A DNA stretch of 64,000 bases from Parapusillimonas granuli (GTDB lineage Bacteria > Pseudomonadota > Gammaproteobacteria > Burkholderiales > Burkholderiaceae_B), in the NCBI RefSeq assembly GCF_013416525.1, contig NZ_JACCEM010000002.1, positions 434,001 to 498,000 on the forward strand. Reading direction: 5' to 3'. The notes beneath the pieces are model-generated. The model was given only the letters and a program-made list of their open reading frames with translations. It was not told the DNA's origin and searched no databases. Position numbers and translations under genes: made by a program. Shown one piece after another: positions 1 through 10,630 of this stretch. Each line of letters starts with the position of its first letter. Position 1 is the first letter of the stretch.

Positions 1-407
1 TATTGCTGGAATATGGGCACGAACACGAACAGCCCCCACATCCCGTAGATGATGGAGGGGATGGCGGCCAGCATTTCGATGGCGGTGCCCAGCGGCCGGC
101 GCAGCCACACCGGGGAAAGCTCGGTCAGGAACATGGCGATGCCGAAGGAAACCGGCACGGCGATGGCCAGCGCGATCAGGGAGGTCAGCAAGGTGCCCAT
201 GATGGGGACCAGGGCGCCGTAGACGTTCTGGACGGGATCCCAGTCGTTGGTCCAGAGAAAGGCCAGGCCGTATTCGGCGATGGATTCCCGGCTGCCGTAG
301 ATCAGGGACACCATGATGGCGCCCAGCAGAATGAATACGAAGAACGCAAACGTACGGGTCAGGTTCTTGAACAGTGCGTCAAGGAATGCGTTCCGGTTAT
401 TTTTCAT
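1..407 (-). CDS. pstC: Phosphate ABC transporter permease PstC (N-terminal part; runs off the left edge)
   Basis: This inner-membrane permease subunit of the PstSCAB high-affinity phosphate importer is visible only for its first 135 codons. The translation begins [18 protein letters not shown], then a first membrane segment ([19 protein letters not shown]) and a PstC-typical region with [40 protein letters not shown] and [18 protein letters not shown]. The ATG at 405-407 is the first in the frame and lies 123 bp downstream of the pstS stop on the same strand, as in pstSCAB operons. No strong Shine-Dalgarno is seen. The 3' end, and probably pstA, pstB and phoU, lie outside the window. The product call is secure. 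Confidence 0.93.
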   Translation of the reverse strand, partial: MKNNRNAFLDALFKNLTRTFAFFVFILLGAIMVSLIYGSRESIAEYGLAFLWTNDWDPVQNVYGALVPIMGTLLTSLIALAIAVPVSFGIAMFLTELSPVWLRRPLGTAIEMLAAIPSIIYGMWGLFVFVPIFQQ

Positions 408-464
408 GTTGGTTTCGTAGCATGTGCGACCAGGCCCTCGGGCCGAATTCAAGGTACTTTACAT

Positions 465-498
465 GGCAAAGACGGTGCCTTACGACACCGTCTTTGCC
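465..498 (-). promoter_or_regulatory. Perfect 13-bp hairpin between pstS and pstC
   Basis: The arms GGCAAAGACGGTG (465-477) and CACCGTCTTTGCC (486-498) are exact reverse complements around an 8-nt loop. In the pst transcript this stem sits between the pstS stop (531) and the pstC start (407). There is no following U-run, so it is not a normal intrinsic terminator. By analogy with other binding-protein-first ABC operons it may stabilise the upstream pstS message or attenuate read-through, giving an excess of PstS over PstC. That role is inference. Confidence 0.7.
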
Positions 499-530
499 GC
501 GGGAAAGGAACGACGCCTCTTCCGTGCCGC

Positions 531-1574
531 TTATTTCCAGATGGCGCTGCCGTCGGCCGCCTTGATTTCGGCCTTCCAGGCATCGGCGATCCGGGCGACG
601 ACACCGGACGGCATCGGCACGTAGTCGAGTTCTTCCGCCATTTTATTGCCATTCTTGAAAGCCCAGTCGAAGAAGGCCAGGACTTCCTTGCCGCTTTCGG
701 GCCTGTTCTGCTTCTTGTGGACCAGAATGAAGCTGGCCGAGGTCACGGGCCAGGATTCGGCGCCGGGCTCGTCGGTCAGCACCACGCCCATGCCGGGCGC
801 GCTGGCCCAGTCGGCATTCGCCGCGGCCGCGGCGAATGCGGCCTGAGTCGGCTGGACGAACTTGCCGTCCTTGTTCTTGAGCTGCGTCCAGGACAGCTTG
901 TTCTGCTTCGCATACGCGTACTCGACGTAGCCGATGGAGTTCTTCAGCTGGCGCACGTAGGCGGCCACGCCCTCGTTGCCCTTGCCGCCCTGCCCCGTGG
1001 GCCACTTGACGGCCTTGCCTTCACCGACCTGCGCCTTCCAGGCGGGGGAAACCTTGGATAGGTAGTTGGTCCAGCCGAAGGTGGTGCCCGAACCGTCGGA
1101 GCGATGCACCACGATGATGGCGGCGGACGGCAGCTTGAGGTCGGGATTCAGCGCCTTGATGGCGGGATCGTCCCATTTCTTGATCTTGGCCAGGAAGATG
1201 TCGGCGATGACTTCGCCGGACAGCTTCAATTGGCCGGGCTCGATGCCGCTGATGTTGACCACCGGCACGGTGCCGCCGATGATGGCGGGGAACTGCAGCA
1301 GCTCGTTCTGCGCCAGGGCGTCGGCCTTCATGGGGTCGTCCGACGCGCCGAAATCGACGGTCCGGGCGATGATCTGCTGCTGCCCGCCGCCGGAGCCGAT
1401 GGACTGGTAGTTCACGCGATTGCCGGTTTCTTTCTGGTATTGCGCGGCCCATTTGGCATAGATGGGATACGGGAAGGACGCGCCCGCGCCGGTGATGTCG
1501 GCGGCATGGGCGGCAATGGCGACCGTACCCAGGGCAAAACCGACGGAGACCTTCAAAAATACGCCTTTGAACAT
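531..1574 (-). CDS. pstS: Phosphate-binding periplasmic protein PstS
   Basis: PstS binds inorganic phosphate in the periplasm and delivers it to PstCAB. The 347-residue protein starts with a Sec signal (MFKGVFLKVSVGFALGTVAI, cleavage near AHA-AD). It carries the family phosphate-contact motifs ITGAGASFPYPIYAKW, SIGSGGGQQQI, DFGASDDPM and HRSDGSGTT. A longer in-frame start at 1652 exists, but it would lie inside the Pho box and would bury the signal peptide, so the ATG at 1572-1574 is preferred. It is the first gene of the pst operon and is preceded by a Pho box and a -10 element, so PhoB control under phosphate starvation is expected. Confidence 0.96.
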   Translation of the reverse strand: MFKGVFLKVSVGFALGTVAIAAHAADITGAGASFPYPIYAKWAAQYQKETGNRVNYQSIGSGGGQQQIIARTVDFGASDDPMKADALAQNELLQFPAIIGGTVPVVNISGIEPGQLKLSGEVIADIFLAKIKKWDDPAIKALNPDLKLPSAAIIVVHRSDGSGTTFGWTNYLSKVSPAWKAQVGEGKAVKWPTGQGGKGNEGVAAYVRQLKNSIGYVEYAYAKQNKLSWTQLKNKDGKFVQPTQAAFAAAAANADWASAPGMGVVLTDEPGAESWPVTSASFILVHKKQNRPESGKEVLAFFDWAFKNGNKMAEELDYVPMPSGVVARIADAWKAEIKAADGSAIWK

Positions 1575-1629
1575 GTGAGGAACCCTTTGGATTGAGACTG
1601 GTGAAAGCAGGCAGGCCTGCATTGCCGCC

Positions 1630-1663
1630 ATAGTAGAGATCGAATGTGACATGTTCGTGACAG
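1630..1663 (-). promoter_or_regulatory. Pho box plus -10 element of the pst operon promoter
   Basis: On the minus strand, 1663-1646 reads CTGTCAC-GAAC-ATGTCAC. This is the 7-4-7 PhoB direct repeat, with 6 of 7 and 5 of 7 matches to CTGTCAT. A -10 hexamer TACTAT follows at 1635-1630, separated by 10 bp, which is the spacing of PhoB-dependent promoters that lack a -35 element. It lies about 55-90 bp upstream of the pstS ATG. Visible in sequence; activity by PhoB is established for this architecture in proteobacteria and inferred here. Confidence 0.85.
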
Positions 1664-1675
1664 CGCTGTAAAAAG

Positions 1676-3751
1676 CTATGAGCCCAGCTGCCGCATCAGC
1701 TGCTCGTGCAGATTGAAGGGCTTGCCGCTGGGCTTGACCTTGATGTAGGCGCCGTTGGGCAGCGCCCGCCAGGCCAGCTGGTTGTCCCGCAGCGCGTAGG
1801 TGAACGCCTCGTTGATGACGCGCTTCTTCAGGGCCTTGTCCAACACCGGAAAGCCGATCTCGACCCGGCGGAAGAAATTCCGGTCCATCCAGTCGGCGGA
1901 CGACAAATAGACGTTCTCGGCGCCGTCGTTATGGAAATAAAACACCCGGGAATGCTCCAGGAAACGGCCGACGATGGACCGGACCCGTATGTTTTCCGAC
2001 AGGCCCGGCACCCCCGCCCTGAGCGCGCAGGCCCCCCTGATCACCAGGTCGATCTTGACGCCGGCCTGGCTGGCCTTGTAGAGCGCGTCGATGACGATGG
2101 GCTCCAGCAGGGAATTCATTTTGGCCATGATCCTCGCCTTCCGGCCGCTCTTGGCGATCGACGCCTCGTTGCGTATCAGCGCCAGCATGGTCTCGTGCAG
2201 GGTGAAAGGCGATTGCAGCAGGCATTTCAGCGGGCGGCGCGCGCCCAGCCCCGTCAAGAGCGAAAACACTTTGTCCATGTCTTCGCATATTTTCTGGTCG
2301 GCGGTGATCAGGCCGAAATCCGTATAGAGCTTGGCGGTGCGGGGATGATAATTGCCCGTGCCCAGGTGCCCATACCGGCGGATGCGCCCGTTCTCGCGCC
2401 GCAGGACCAGCGCCATCTTGGCATGCGTCTTGTGCCCCACCACCCCATAGCTGACGTGCGCGCCGACCTCTTCCAGCCGGGCGGCCCAGTTGATGTTGGT
2501 CTGCTCGTCGAAGCGCGCCATGAGCTCGACGATCACGGTGACTTCCTTGCCCGCCCGCGCCGCCGCCAGCAGCAGCCGCATGAGCTCGGAATCCTCGCCG
2601 GTGCGGTAGATGGTCTGCTTGATGGCCACCACGGACGCATCCCTGGCCGCCGCGGTCAGGAAAGCCAGCACCGGCTGAAAAGACTGGTAGGGATGGTGCA
2701 GCAGGCGGTCGCGCTCGGCGATGGCGGCGAACAAGGCCTCGGGCTCGTCGTCCGGCAAGTGGTCGAACGGCGCCGGCAGCTTGGGCCGGTATTCCGGGAA
2801 GGACAAATCGGGCCGGTCGACGACGTTGCACAGCTGCATCAGCCGGGACAGGTTCACCGGGCCGCTCACGCGATACGTGTCTTGCGGCTGCAGCAAGAAC
2901 TCCTGCTGCAGGAAGGCCTCCAGGTCGGGCGGCATGCTCTGGTCGATCTCGAGCCGCACCGCCGCCCCGAAATTGCGCTGCGACAATTCCCCTTGCAGCG
3001 CCTGCCGCAGATTGGTGATTTCTTCTTCGTCGACGAACAGGTCGCTGTTGCGGGTGACGCGCCACTGATACACGCCCTTGACGTCCAGCCCGGGAAACAG
3101 CTCGCCCACGAAGACGCTGATCAGCGCCGACAGCAAGATATAGCCGTGCGGCACGCCCGATATTTCGGACGGCATGTGCATCACCCGCGGCAAGGCGCGC
3201 GGCGCCTGCACGATGGCGATGGACGCGCTGCGGCCGAAGGCGTCCTGCCCCGACAAGGCCACGATGAAATTCAGGCTCTTGTTGTAGACGCGGGGAAAAG
3301 GATGGGCCGGATCCAGGCCGATGGGGGTGAGCATGGGCATGACGTCGCGCTCGAAGCAGTCGTGCGCCCATTCGCGCATTCCTTCGTCCCAGTTCGGGGG
3401 CGGCAGCAAGGCGATGCCTTCGGCCCGCAGCTTGGGCAGCACCTGGTTCATCAGCAGGTTGTTCTGCCTGTCCACGAGCTCGTGCGCGGCGGCCTGCACC
3501 CGCTCGAAGGCTTCGCCCGGCGTGTAGCCGTCCACGCCGACCAGCGTCGGCGTCTGCCTTTGCTGCTCTTTCAAGCTGGAAATCCGGATTTCGAAGAATT
3601 CGTCGAGGTTGGAGCTGACGATGCAAAGATACCGCAGACGCTCGAGCAGCGGCGTGTTGCGGTTCTCGGCCATGGCCAGGACACGCTCATTGAACTTGAG
3701 CAGGGAAAGCTCGCGGTTCAGCAGAGTGGGATTCGACGACGCAGGAAGCAT
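1676..3751 (-). CDS. ppk: Polyphosphate kinase 1
   Basis: Ppk1 reversibly transfers the ATP gamma-phosphate onto polyphosphate chains. At 691 residues it has the full family length (E. coli 688). The N domain starts LLNRELSLLKFNERVLAMA and SSNLDEFFEIR. The two phospholipase-D-like C domains carry the catalytic histidines: His443 in VGHKTHAKMALV (E. coli His435) and His600 in RFLEHSRVFYF (E. coli His592). The conserved HLGTGNYHPRTAKLYTDFGL block is present. It is divergent from ppx, and a candidate Pho box lies upstream, tying polyphosphate synthesis to phosphate status together with the neighbouring pst operon. The pst Pho box sits directly behind the ppk stop. Confidence 0.97.
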   Translation of the reverse strand: MLPASSNPTLLNRELSLLKFNERVLAMAENRNTPLLERLRYLCIVSSNLDEFFEIRISSLKEQQRQTPTLVGVDGYTPGEAFERVQAAAHELVDRQNNLLMNQVLPKLRAEGIALLPPPNWDEGMREWAHDCFERDVMPMLTPIGLDPAHPFPRVYNKSLNFIVALSGQDAFGRSASIAIVQAPRALPRVMHMPSEISGVPHGYILLSALISVFVGELFPGLDVKGVYQWRVTRNSDLFVDEEEITNLRQALQGELSQRNFGAAVRLEIDQSMPPDLEAFLQQEFLLQPQDTYRVSGPVNLSRLMQLCNVVDRPDLSFPEYRPKLPAPFDHLPDDEPEALFAAIAERDRLLHHPYQSFQPVLAFLTAAARDASVVAIKQTIYRTGEDSELMRLLLAAARAGKEVTVIVELMARFDEQTNINWAARLEEVGAHVSYGVVGHKTHAKMALVLRRENGRIRRYGHLGTGNYHPRTAKLYTDFGLITADQKICEDMDKVFSLLTGLGARRPLKCLLQSPFTLHETMLALIRNEASIAKSGRKARIMAKMNSLLEPIVIDALYKASQAGVKIDLVIRGACALRAGVPGLSENIRVRSIVGRFLEHSRVFYFHNDGAENVYLSSADWMDRNFFRRVEIGFPVLDKALKKRVINEAFTYALRDNQLAWRALPNGAYIKVKPSGKPFNLHEQLMRQLGS

Positions 3752-3780
3752 GGATCAGTCCAGAAAAAGAGGCACACGAG

Positions 3781-3814
3781 GTTTTACGTCATTTTCATTA
3801 CTGTCATGTGACAA
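3781..3814 (-). promoter_or_regulatory. Candidate Pho box and -10 for ppk
   Basis: On the minus strand, 3814-3797 reads TTGTCAC-ATGA-CAGTAAT, a 7-4-7 repeat matching CTGTCAY at 6/7 and 5/7. Ten base pairs downstream is TAAAAC (3786-3781), 4/6 to TATAAT. The predicted start point then falls about 20-25 nt before the ppk ATG. The spacing equals that of the pstS promoter in this window. The second half-site is weak, so the call is tentative. Confidence 0.5.
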
Positions 3815-4011
3815 GCCGTAAAAAAGGCGCGCACGATTTCTATACTATCAAAACGCTCCTATACCGGCTTGCCGCTTTATGCCGCGCATGTTGTTTGGTC
3901 CCCAAGCGGCTTGCTCGTCGCACATGCCAAGCAGGCCGCATTCCATGACGCGAACGGCGTGCGCCAAGACGGTCCATGATGCAGTGCAAAGACGCATATG
4001 CGCGCAGTCTT

Positions 4012-4017
4012 TATAAT
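4012..4017 (+). promoter_or_regulatory. Candidate -10 hexamer for ppx
   Basis: A perfect TATAAT lies about 30 bp upstream of the ppx ATG. The sequence at the -35 distance (AAGACG at 3989-3994) is poor, so only the -10 is supported. The rest of the 296-bp ppk-ppx gap shows nothing else beyond the ppk promoter candidate. Confidence 0.4.
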
Positions 4018-4047
4018 TCGCAAGTATCCACCAGTAAACTTGCTTAA

Positions 4048-5541
4048 ATGGACCATCTACTTGCCGCGGTCGACCTGGGTTCCAACAGCTTCCGGCTATC
4101 CATCGGGCGCGTCGTGCAACTCGACGGCAAAGCGCAGATCTACGCCGTCGACCGCCTGAAAGAGTCCGTCAGGCTGGCGGCCGGCCTGGACGCCGACAAG
4201 ATCATCTGCGAAGAAGCCATCGAGCGCGCCATCACCGTCCTCAAGCGCTTCGGCGAGCGCCTGTCCGGCTTCCATCCCAACCGCGTCCGGGCGGTCGCCA
4301 CCAACACCTTCCGCATCGCCCGCAACGTCGGCGACATCCTGCCGCGCGCCGAAGCCGCCCTGGGATTCCCCATCGAAGTCATCGCCGGCCAGGAAGAAGC
4401 GCGCCTGATCTTTTCCGGCATCACCAACGAACTCCCGCCCTCCCCCAATCGCCGCCTGATGATAGACATCGGCGGCGGCTCCACCGAAGTCATCATCGGC
4501 AAAGGCTTCGAGCCCATCCACATGAGCTCCCTGTACATGGGCTGCGTCAGCTACACCCGGCAGTTCTTCCCCGACGGCCACATCACCCAGGCCCGCATGG
4601 AAAGAGCCCTGCTGGCGGCGCGCCGGGAGTTCGAAGGCATATCCAAGCAGTACCGGAAAACCGGCTGGCAGGAAGCCTATGGTTCCTCCGGCACCGCCAA
4701 AGGGCTCATCGCCGTACTGCAGGAAGGGGGCATGTCCAAGAAAGGCATCACCCTCGAAGGCCTGGAACTGCTCAAGGCCAAGCTGATCCGGGACGGCAAG
4801 GTCATCATGAAAGAGCTGCCGGGGCTCAAGCACGACCGCTCGCTGGTGCTGGCTGGCGGCCTGGCCATCATGCTGGCGGCCTTCCAGGAGCTCAAGATCA
4901 AAGTCATGGCGCCCGGAGAAGGCGCCCTGCGCATGGGGGTGCTGTACGACATCCTGGGCCGCGACTCGGACCACGACAAGCGCGACGAAACCGTGCGCCA
5001 GTTCATCAAGCGCCACCACATCGACACCCGGCAATCGGAACGGGTCAAGCGCATCGCCCTGCAGTTTTTCTCGCAACTCGACCTTTCGGACGACGTCGAG
5101 AAGGAAGACCTGCAGCGCACCTTGGGCTGGGCCTCCGACCTGCACGAAGTGGGCATCAGCATCGCCCACGCCGAATACCACAAGCACGGCGCCTATATCC
5201 TCCAGCACGCCGACATGCCGGGTTTTTCGAACGACGACCAGTCCCTGCTCGCGCTGCTGGTGCTGGGGCACCACGGCAAGATCAACAAGCTGTCGCTGCT
5301 GGAGCCCACGCGGGGCAAGTGGCTGACCCTGCTTTGCCTGCGCCTGGCGGTGCTGCTGTGCCGGCGGCGTGAAGACCACAAGGCCGGGCTGCCCATCACC
5401 CTGGAAGTCAACGGCCGGAAAATCACCCTCAAGGCGGCGAAAGCCTGGCTGGAGGCGCACCCGCTCTCGGAATTCTCGCTGCAGGCCGAAACCGCCGAGT
5501 GGGCCAAGGCCGGATTCGAGTTCACCCTGGTGGAAACCTAG
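4048..5541 (+). CDS. ppx: Exopolyphosphatase (Ppx/GppA family)
   Basis: It hydrolyses terminal phosphates from polyphosphate, and family members may also act on pppGpp. The 497-residue protein has an N-terminal ASKHA phosphatase fold with LLAAVDLGSNSFRLSIGRV (phosphate-1 loop, residues about 4-22) and RLMIDIGGGSTEVIIGKGF (phosphate-2 loop, about 137). The C-terminal HD-like region contains ASDLHEVGISIAHAEYHKHG. Length and domain order fit Ppx better than the short GppA-like forms. It is divergent from ppk, giving a synthesis/degradation pair. The ATG at 4048 directly starts the conserved N-terminus. Confidence 0.93.
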   Translation: MDHLLAAVDLGSNSFRLSIGRVVQLDGKAQIYAVDRLKESVRLAAGLDADKIICEEAIERAITVLKRFGERLSGFHPNRVRAVATNTFRIARNVGDILPRAEAALGFPIEVIAGQEEARLIFSGITNELPPSPNRRLMIDIGGGSTEVIIGKGFEPIHMSSLYMGCVSYTRQFFPDGHITQARMERALLAARREFEGISKQYRKTGWQEAYGSSGTAKGLIAVLQEGGMSKKGITLEGLELLKAKLIRDGKVIMKELPGLKHDRSLVLAGGLAIMLAAFQELKIKVMAPGEGALRMGVLYDILGRDSDHDKRDETVRQFIKRHHIDTRQSERVKRIALQFFSQLDLSDDVEKEDLQRTLGWASDLHEVGISIAHAEYHKHGAYILQHADMPGFSNDDQSLLALLVLGHHGKINKLSLLEPTRGKWLTLLCLRLAVLLCRRREDHKAGLPITLEVNGRKITLKAAKAWLEAHPLSEFSLQAETAEWAKAGFEFTLVET

Positions 5542-5576
5542 GGCCGGCGCCGCCCGCCTTTTAGCGTCAACAGGCC

Positions 5577-6359
5577 CTAATCCAAACCGAAGCGGCGCCG
5601 ATAGCGCTCCTCCATGTCGCGGATGTCCAGCAGCACCGGGAAATCGGCCGTGTTGAAGTCGGGATCCCAGGCGGGCTCGCCGCAAATCGTGGCGCCCAGC
5701 TTCAGATAGCCTTTGATCAGCGGCGGGATGCGCGCCGGCAAGGCGCTGTCCAGGCATTCCACCGGATAGCGGTGATGAGGCGTGACGCGCGGAATGCCGG
5801 ACGCGCCTTCCAGGCCTCTTTTGACCATGCGCCAGACTTCGGCGGCGGTGACGCCGTCGTCGCGCAGGCTGACGCTGGCGCAGCCCAGCAGATAGCGGAA
5901 GCCGGACCGGTGCATCATGCCGGCGATGCCGGACCATAGCAGCATGATGGCCGCGCCGTTCCGGTAGTCGGGATGCGTGCAGGACCGCCCCACTTCGACG
6001 ACTTGCTCGCGGATGGCGCCCAGGCCGCTCAGGTCGAATTCCGATTCTGAGTAATAGCCGCCGGCCTTGCGCGCGTTCGCCGGCGTCAGCAGGCGGTAGG
6101 TGCCCACCACGCGGCCGGTGTGCGCCTCTTTGACCATGAAGTGTTCGCACCAGGGATCGTAGCGGTCGGCATCCAGGCCGTCCGCGGCATCCGGGAACAC
6201 CGCGTTCATTTCTTCAGTGAATACCTGGTAGCGCAGGCGCTGTATGGCCTCCAGGTCTTCGGCGCCGCGCGCCAGCCCCATCACCAGGCCGCCGGCCACG
6301 GGCCGCGCCCAGTTCCTGTCCGCCGGGAAACCGGCTTCTATGCGTGCAGACTCTAGCAT
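5577..6359 (-). CDS. OlsB-like GNAT acyltransferase (putative ornithine-acyl-ACP N-acyltransferase)
   Basis: A 260-residue member of the hemolysin/OlsB GNAT family, whose characterised members N-acylate ornithine with a 3-hydroxyacyl group from ACP to form lyso-ornithine lipid. Visible features are AIQRLRYQVFTEEMNAVFPD, DPWCEHFMVKEAHTGRVVGT, the AcCoA-fold segment VVEVGRSCTHPDYRNGAAI, and the C-terminal PPLIKGYLKLGATICGEPAW block shared by OlsB proteins. No olsA-like partner is adjacent. The start MLESARIEAG is preferred over an ATG five codons upstream. It is convergent with ppx, with a 35-bp gap. The substrate assignment is by family only. Confidence 0.75.
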   Translation of the reverse strand: MLESARIEAGFPADRNWARPVAGGLVMGLARGAEDLEAIQRLRYQVFTEEMNAVFPDAADGLDADRYDPWCEHFMVKEAHTGRVVGTYRLLTPANARKAGGYYSESEFDLSGLGAIREQVVEVGRSCTHPDYRNGAAIMLLWSGIAGMMHRSGFRYLLGCASVSLRDDGVTAAEVWRMVKRGLEGASGIPRVTPHHRYPVECLDSALPARIPPLIKGYLKLGATICGEPAWDPDFNTADFPVLLDIRDMEERYRRRFGLD

Positions 6360-6423
6360 TCGAGCAACTCCCAAACATTCCGTGATTGTCCGCGATGAAT
6401 GTTTCAGGTTTTTGATGCTTACG

Positions 6424-7770
6424 TTACTCGTTTGCCAAGTTCACCGCAACCAGCTCCCGCACGCCCTCTTCCGCCAGCGAGGCATCTTCGGCCTCGACCA
6501 TGAGACGCAGCTTGGGCTCCGTGCCCGACGCGCGTATCAGCACGCGCCCGCGCCCGTTCAGCTTCTGCTCGACCTTGGCGCGCGCGGCGGCCAGGCCCGG
6601 GTGGGTCTGCCATCGCACCTCGGGGGCCAGGGGCACGTTGACCATCTTCTGGGGGTACATTTTCAGGTCGGACACCAGGTCGGCCAGCGCGCTGCCGCCG
6701 CGGCTCATTGCCCGAAGGACTTGCAGCGCCGCGATGATCCCGTCGCCCGTGGTGTGGCAATCGAGGCACAGCAGGTGCCCCGAGCTTTCCCCGCCGTACA
6801 GCCACCCGCGCGCCTGCATGGCTTCCAGCACGTAGCGGTCGCCGACCTTGGCGCGCTCGAACCCCACGCCCAGCGCCTGCATGCGCTTCTCGAAACCGAA
6901 ATTCGTCATGAGCGTGCCGACCACGCCCTCCACGCTTTGCTGCGTCATGCGATCGCGCACGATGGCATACAGGAGCTCGTCGCCGTTGTACAGGCGGCCG
7001 CTGCCGTCGACCATCTGCAGGCGGTCCGCGTCGCCGTCCAGGGCGATGCCGATGTCGGCGCCGCGCGCGCGCACTTCCGCGACCAGCGTCTCGGGATGCA
7101 TGGCGCCTACGCCTTCGTTGATGTTGAAGCCGTCGGGCTGGCAGCCTATGGCGAAGACCTCGGCGCCGAGTTCGCGGAAGACGTGCGGCGCGATGTGGTA
7201 GGCCGCGCCGTGGGCGGCGTCCACCACGATGGACAAGCCGGACAGGTCGAGCTCGTTCGGGAAGGTGCTTTTGCAGAACTCTATGTAGCGGCCGGCCGCA
7301 TCGTCGATCCGGCGCGCGCGGCCCAGCGCTTCGGAGCCGACGCAGCCCAGCGGCTCGTCTATCGCCGCTTCGATCTCGGCCTCGATTTCGTCCGGCAGCT
7401 TCATGCCCTGGGCGGAAAAGAACTTGATGCCGTTGTCCTGGTAGGGATTATGGGATGCGCTGATGACGATGCCCGCCACCAGGCGCAGGGCGCGGGTCAG
7501 GTAGGCCACGGCCGGGGTGGGAACGGGGCCGGCCAGCAGCACGTCGATGCCGGCCGCCGACAGGCCCGCTTCCAGCGCGGATTCCAGCATGTAGCCGGAA
7601 ATCCGCGTGTCCTTGCCGATGACGACCGCGGGGCGGCCGCGGCCGGGATGCTTGCGGGCCAGCACGCGCCCAGCCGCATAGCCGAGCCGCAGCGCGAATT
7701 CCGCGTTGATGGTGGAGCCGCCCACTGCGCCCCGAACCCCGTCGGTGCCAAAATACTTGCGTTCGGTCAT
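6424..7770 (-). CDS. glmM: Phosphoglucosamine mutase
   Basis: GlmM converts glucosamine-6-phosphate to glucosamine-1-phosphate for UDP-GlcNAc synthesis (peptidoglycan and LPS). The 448-residue protein begins [18 protein letters not shown]. Its phosphoserine loop is [19 protein letters not shown], with Ser106 as the phosphorylated residue (Ser102 in E. coli). The metal loop [13 protein letters not shown] and the sugar loop [11 protein letters not shown] are intact. The ATG overlaps the folP stop (TCAT on the plus strand at 7767-7770, i.e. ATGA), so it is translationally coupled to folP. This is the conserved rlmE-ftsH-folP-glmM order. Confidence 0.97.
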   Translation of the reverse strand: MTERKYFGTDGVRGAVGGSTINAEFALRLGYAAGRVLARKHPGRGRPAVVIGKDTRISGYMLESALEAGLSAAGIDVLLAGPVPTPAVAYLTRALRLVAGIVISASHNPYQDNGIKFFSAQGMKLPDEIEAEIEAAIDEPLGCVGSEALGRARRIDDAAGRYIEFCKSTFPNELDLSGLSIVVDAAHGAAYHIAPHVFRELGAEVFAIGCQPDGFNINEGVGAMHPETLVAEVRARGADIGIALDGDADRLQMVDGSGRLYNGDELLYAIVRDRMTQQSVEGVVGTLMTNFGFEKRMQALGVGFERAKVGDRYVLEAMQARGWLYGGESSGHLLCLDCHTTGDGIIAALQVLRAMSRGGSALADLVSDLKMYPQKMVNVPLAPEVRWQTHPGLAAARAKVEQKLNGRGRVLIRASGTEPKLRLMVEAEDASLAEEGVRELVAVNLANE

Positions 7771-8606
7771 AAATATGCTCCGGTTTCCACTGCGCTCCAG
7801 ACTTTGAGGGCGTCCGAGGTCGCAGCCACGTCGTGTACCCTGATGATGCGCGCACCGCGCGCCACGGCCGCCAGCGCGGCGGCCACGCTGCCATGGACTC
7901 TTTCGGCGGGCTTGCGCCCTATGATGTGCCCGATCATGGATTTGCGCGATACGCCGATCAGCCAGGGGTGGCCTTCGCTGTCCATGTCCGCCAGCTTGCG
8001 CAGCAGCAGATAGTTCTGCTGCGGGGTCTTGCCGAAGCCGAAGCCCGGATCCAGGACGATGCGGCGCTTGTCGACTCCCGCCGCGCGCAGCGCATGGGCG
8101 CGGTCCAGCAGGAATTGCCGGACTTCCAGAACCACGTCGCCGTAGCGCGGGTCGGCCTGCATGGTCTTGGGTTCGCCCTGCATGTGCATGACGCACAGCC
8201 CGCAATTGGAATCGGCGACGGCTTCGATGGCGCCCGGCCGGGTGAAGCCGCAGATGTCGTTGATCATGTCGGCGCCGGCGTCCAGCACCGCGCGCATCAC
8301 TTGCGGCTTGAAGGTGTCGACGGACAGCGGAATGCCGATGTGGAGCAGGCCTTCGATGACGGGCAGCACGCGGCGCAGCTCGTCATCGGCGGACAAGGGC
8401 TCGGCGCCGGGGCGGGTGGATTCCCCGCCGATGTCGAGGATGTCGGCCCCTTGCTCGGCAAGCAGGCGACCGTGCGCGATCGCGGCTTCCGCCTCGAAGT
8501 GTTCGGCGCCGTCGGAAAAGGAATCGGGGGTGACGTTCACCACCCCCATGATCAGTGGGCGCCCGAGATCGAGATCGAAGCGCCCACAAAGCAGGCTGGA
8601 ACCCAT
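7767..8606 (-). CDS. folP: Dihydropteroate synthase
   Basis: It condenses 6-hydroxymethyl-7,8-dihydropterin pyrophosphate with p-aminobenzoate in folate synthesis and is the sulfonamide target. At 279 residues it has the normal length. Signature motifs are [39 protein letters not shown], the [10 protein letters not shown] strand and the PPi-site region [17 protein letters not shown]. It ends in an ATGA overlap with glmM and follows ftsH with a short gap. No variant at the known sulfonamide-resistance loops can be judged by eye. Confidence 0.97.
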   Translation of the reverse strand: MGSSLLCGRFDLDLGRPLIMGVVNVTPDSFSDGAEHFEAEAAIAHGRLLAEQGADILDIGGESTRPGAEPLSADDELRRVLPVIEGLLHIGIPLSVDTFKPQVMRAVLDAGADMINDICGFTRPGAIEAVADSNCGLCVMHMQGEPKTMQADPRYGDVVLEVRQFLLDRAHALRAAGVDKRRIVLDPGFGFGKTPQQNYLLLRKLADMDSEGHPWLIGVSRKSMIGHIIGRKPAERVHGSVAAALAAVARGARIIRVHDVAATSDALKVWSAVETGAYL

Positions 8607-8627
8607 TGAAACCAGTCGGAGTCCAGC

Positions 8628-10526
<1,899 letters not shown>

Positions 10527-10532
10527 AGCCAA

Positions 10533-10538
10533 CCTCCT
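10533..10538 (-). promoter_or_regulatory. Consensus Shine-Dalgarno fixing the TTG start of ftsH
   Basis: The minus strand reads AGGAGG followed by the 6-nt spacer TTGGCT and then TTG-AAC-AAC. The perfect ribosome site with ideal spacing supports TTG at 10524-10526 over the upstream ATG at 10562, which has no such site. Confidence 0.75.
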
Positions 10539-10630
10539 ACTTGTAACCTGAGCTTGCCACACCCCCGCGAACCACGGCAGCAGGACAAGTATGTCAATGA
10601 TTCATTCTACCTGATAGAAGGAATCCTGTT

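Noticed and set aside
1575-1652. Longer N-terminus for PstS starting at 1652
   Set aside because: It would overlap the Pho box and its -10, and would place 26 residues before an ideal signal peptide.
1706-3811. A 701-codon open frame opposite ppk
   Set aside because: It is antisense to the clearly conserved ppk and has shadow-type composition.
10527-10562. ATG start for FtsH at 10562
   Set aside because: No ribosome site there and the extra residues are not membrane-protein-like; the AGGAGG-spaced TTG gives the expected FtsH N-terminus.
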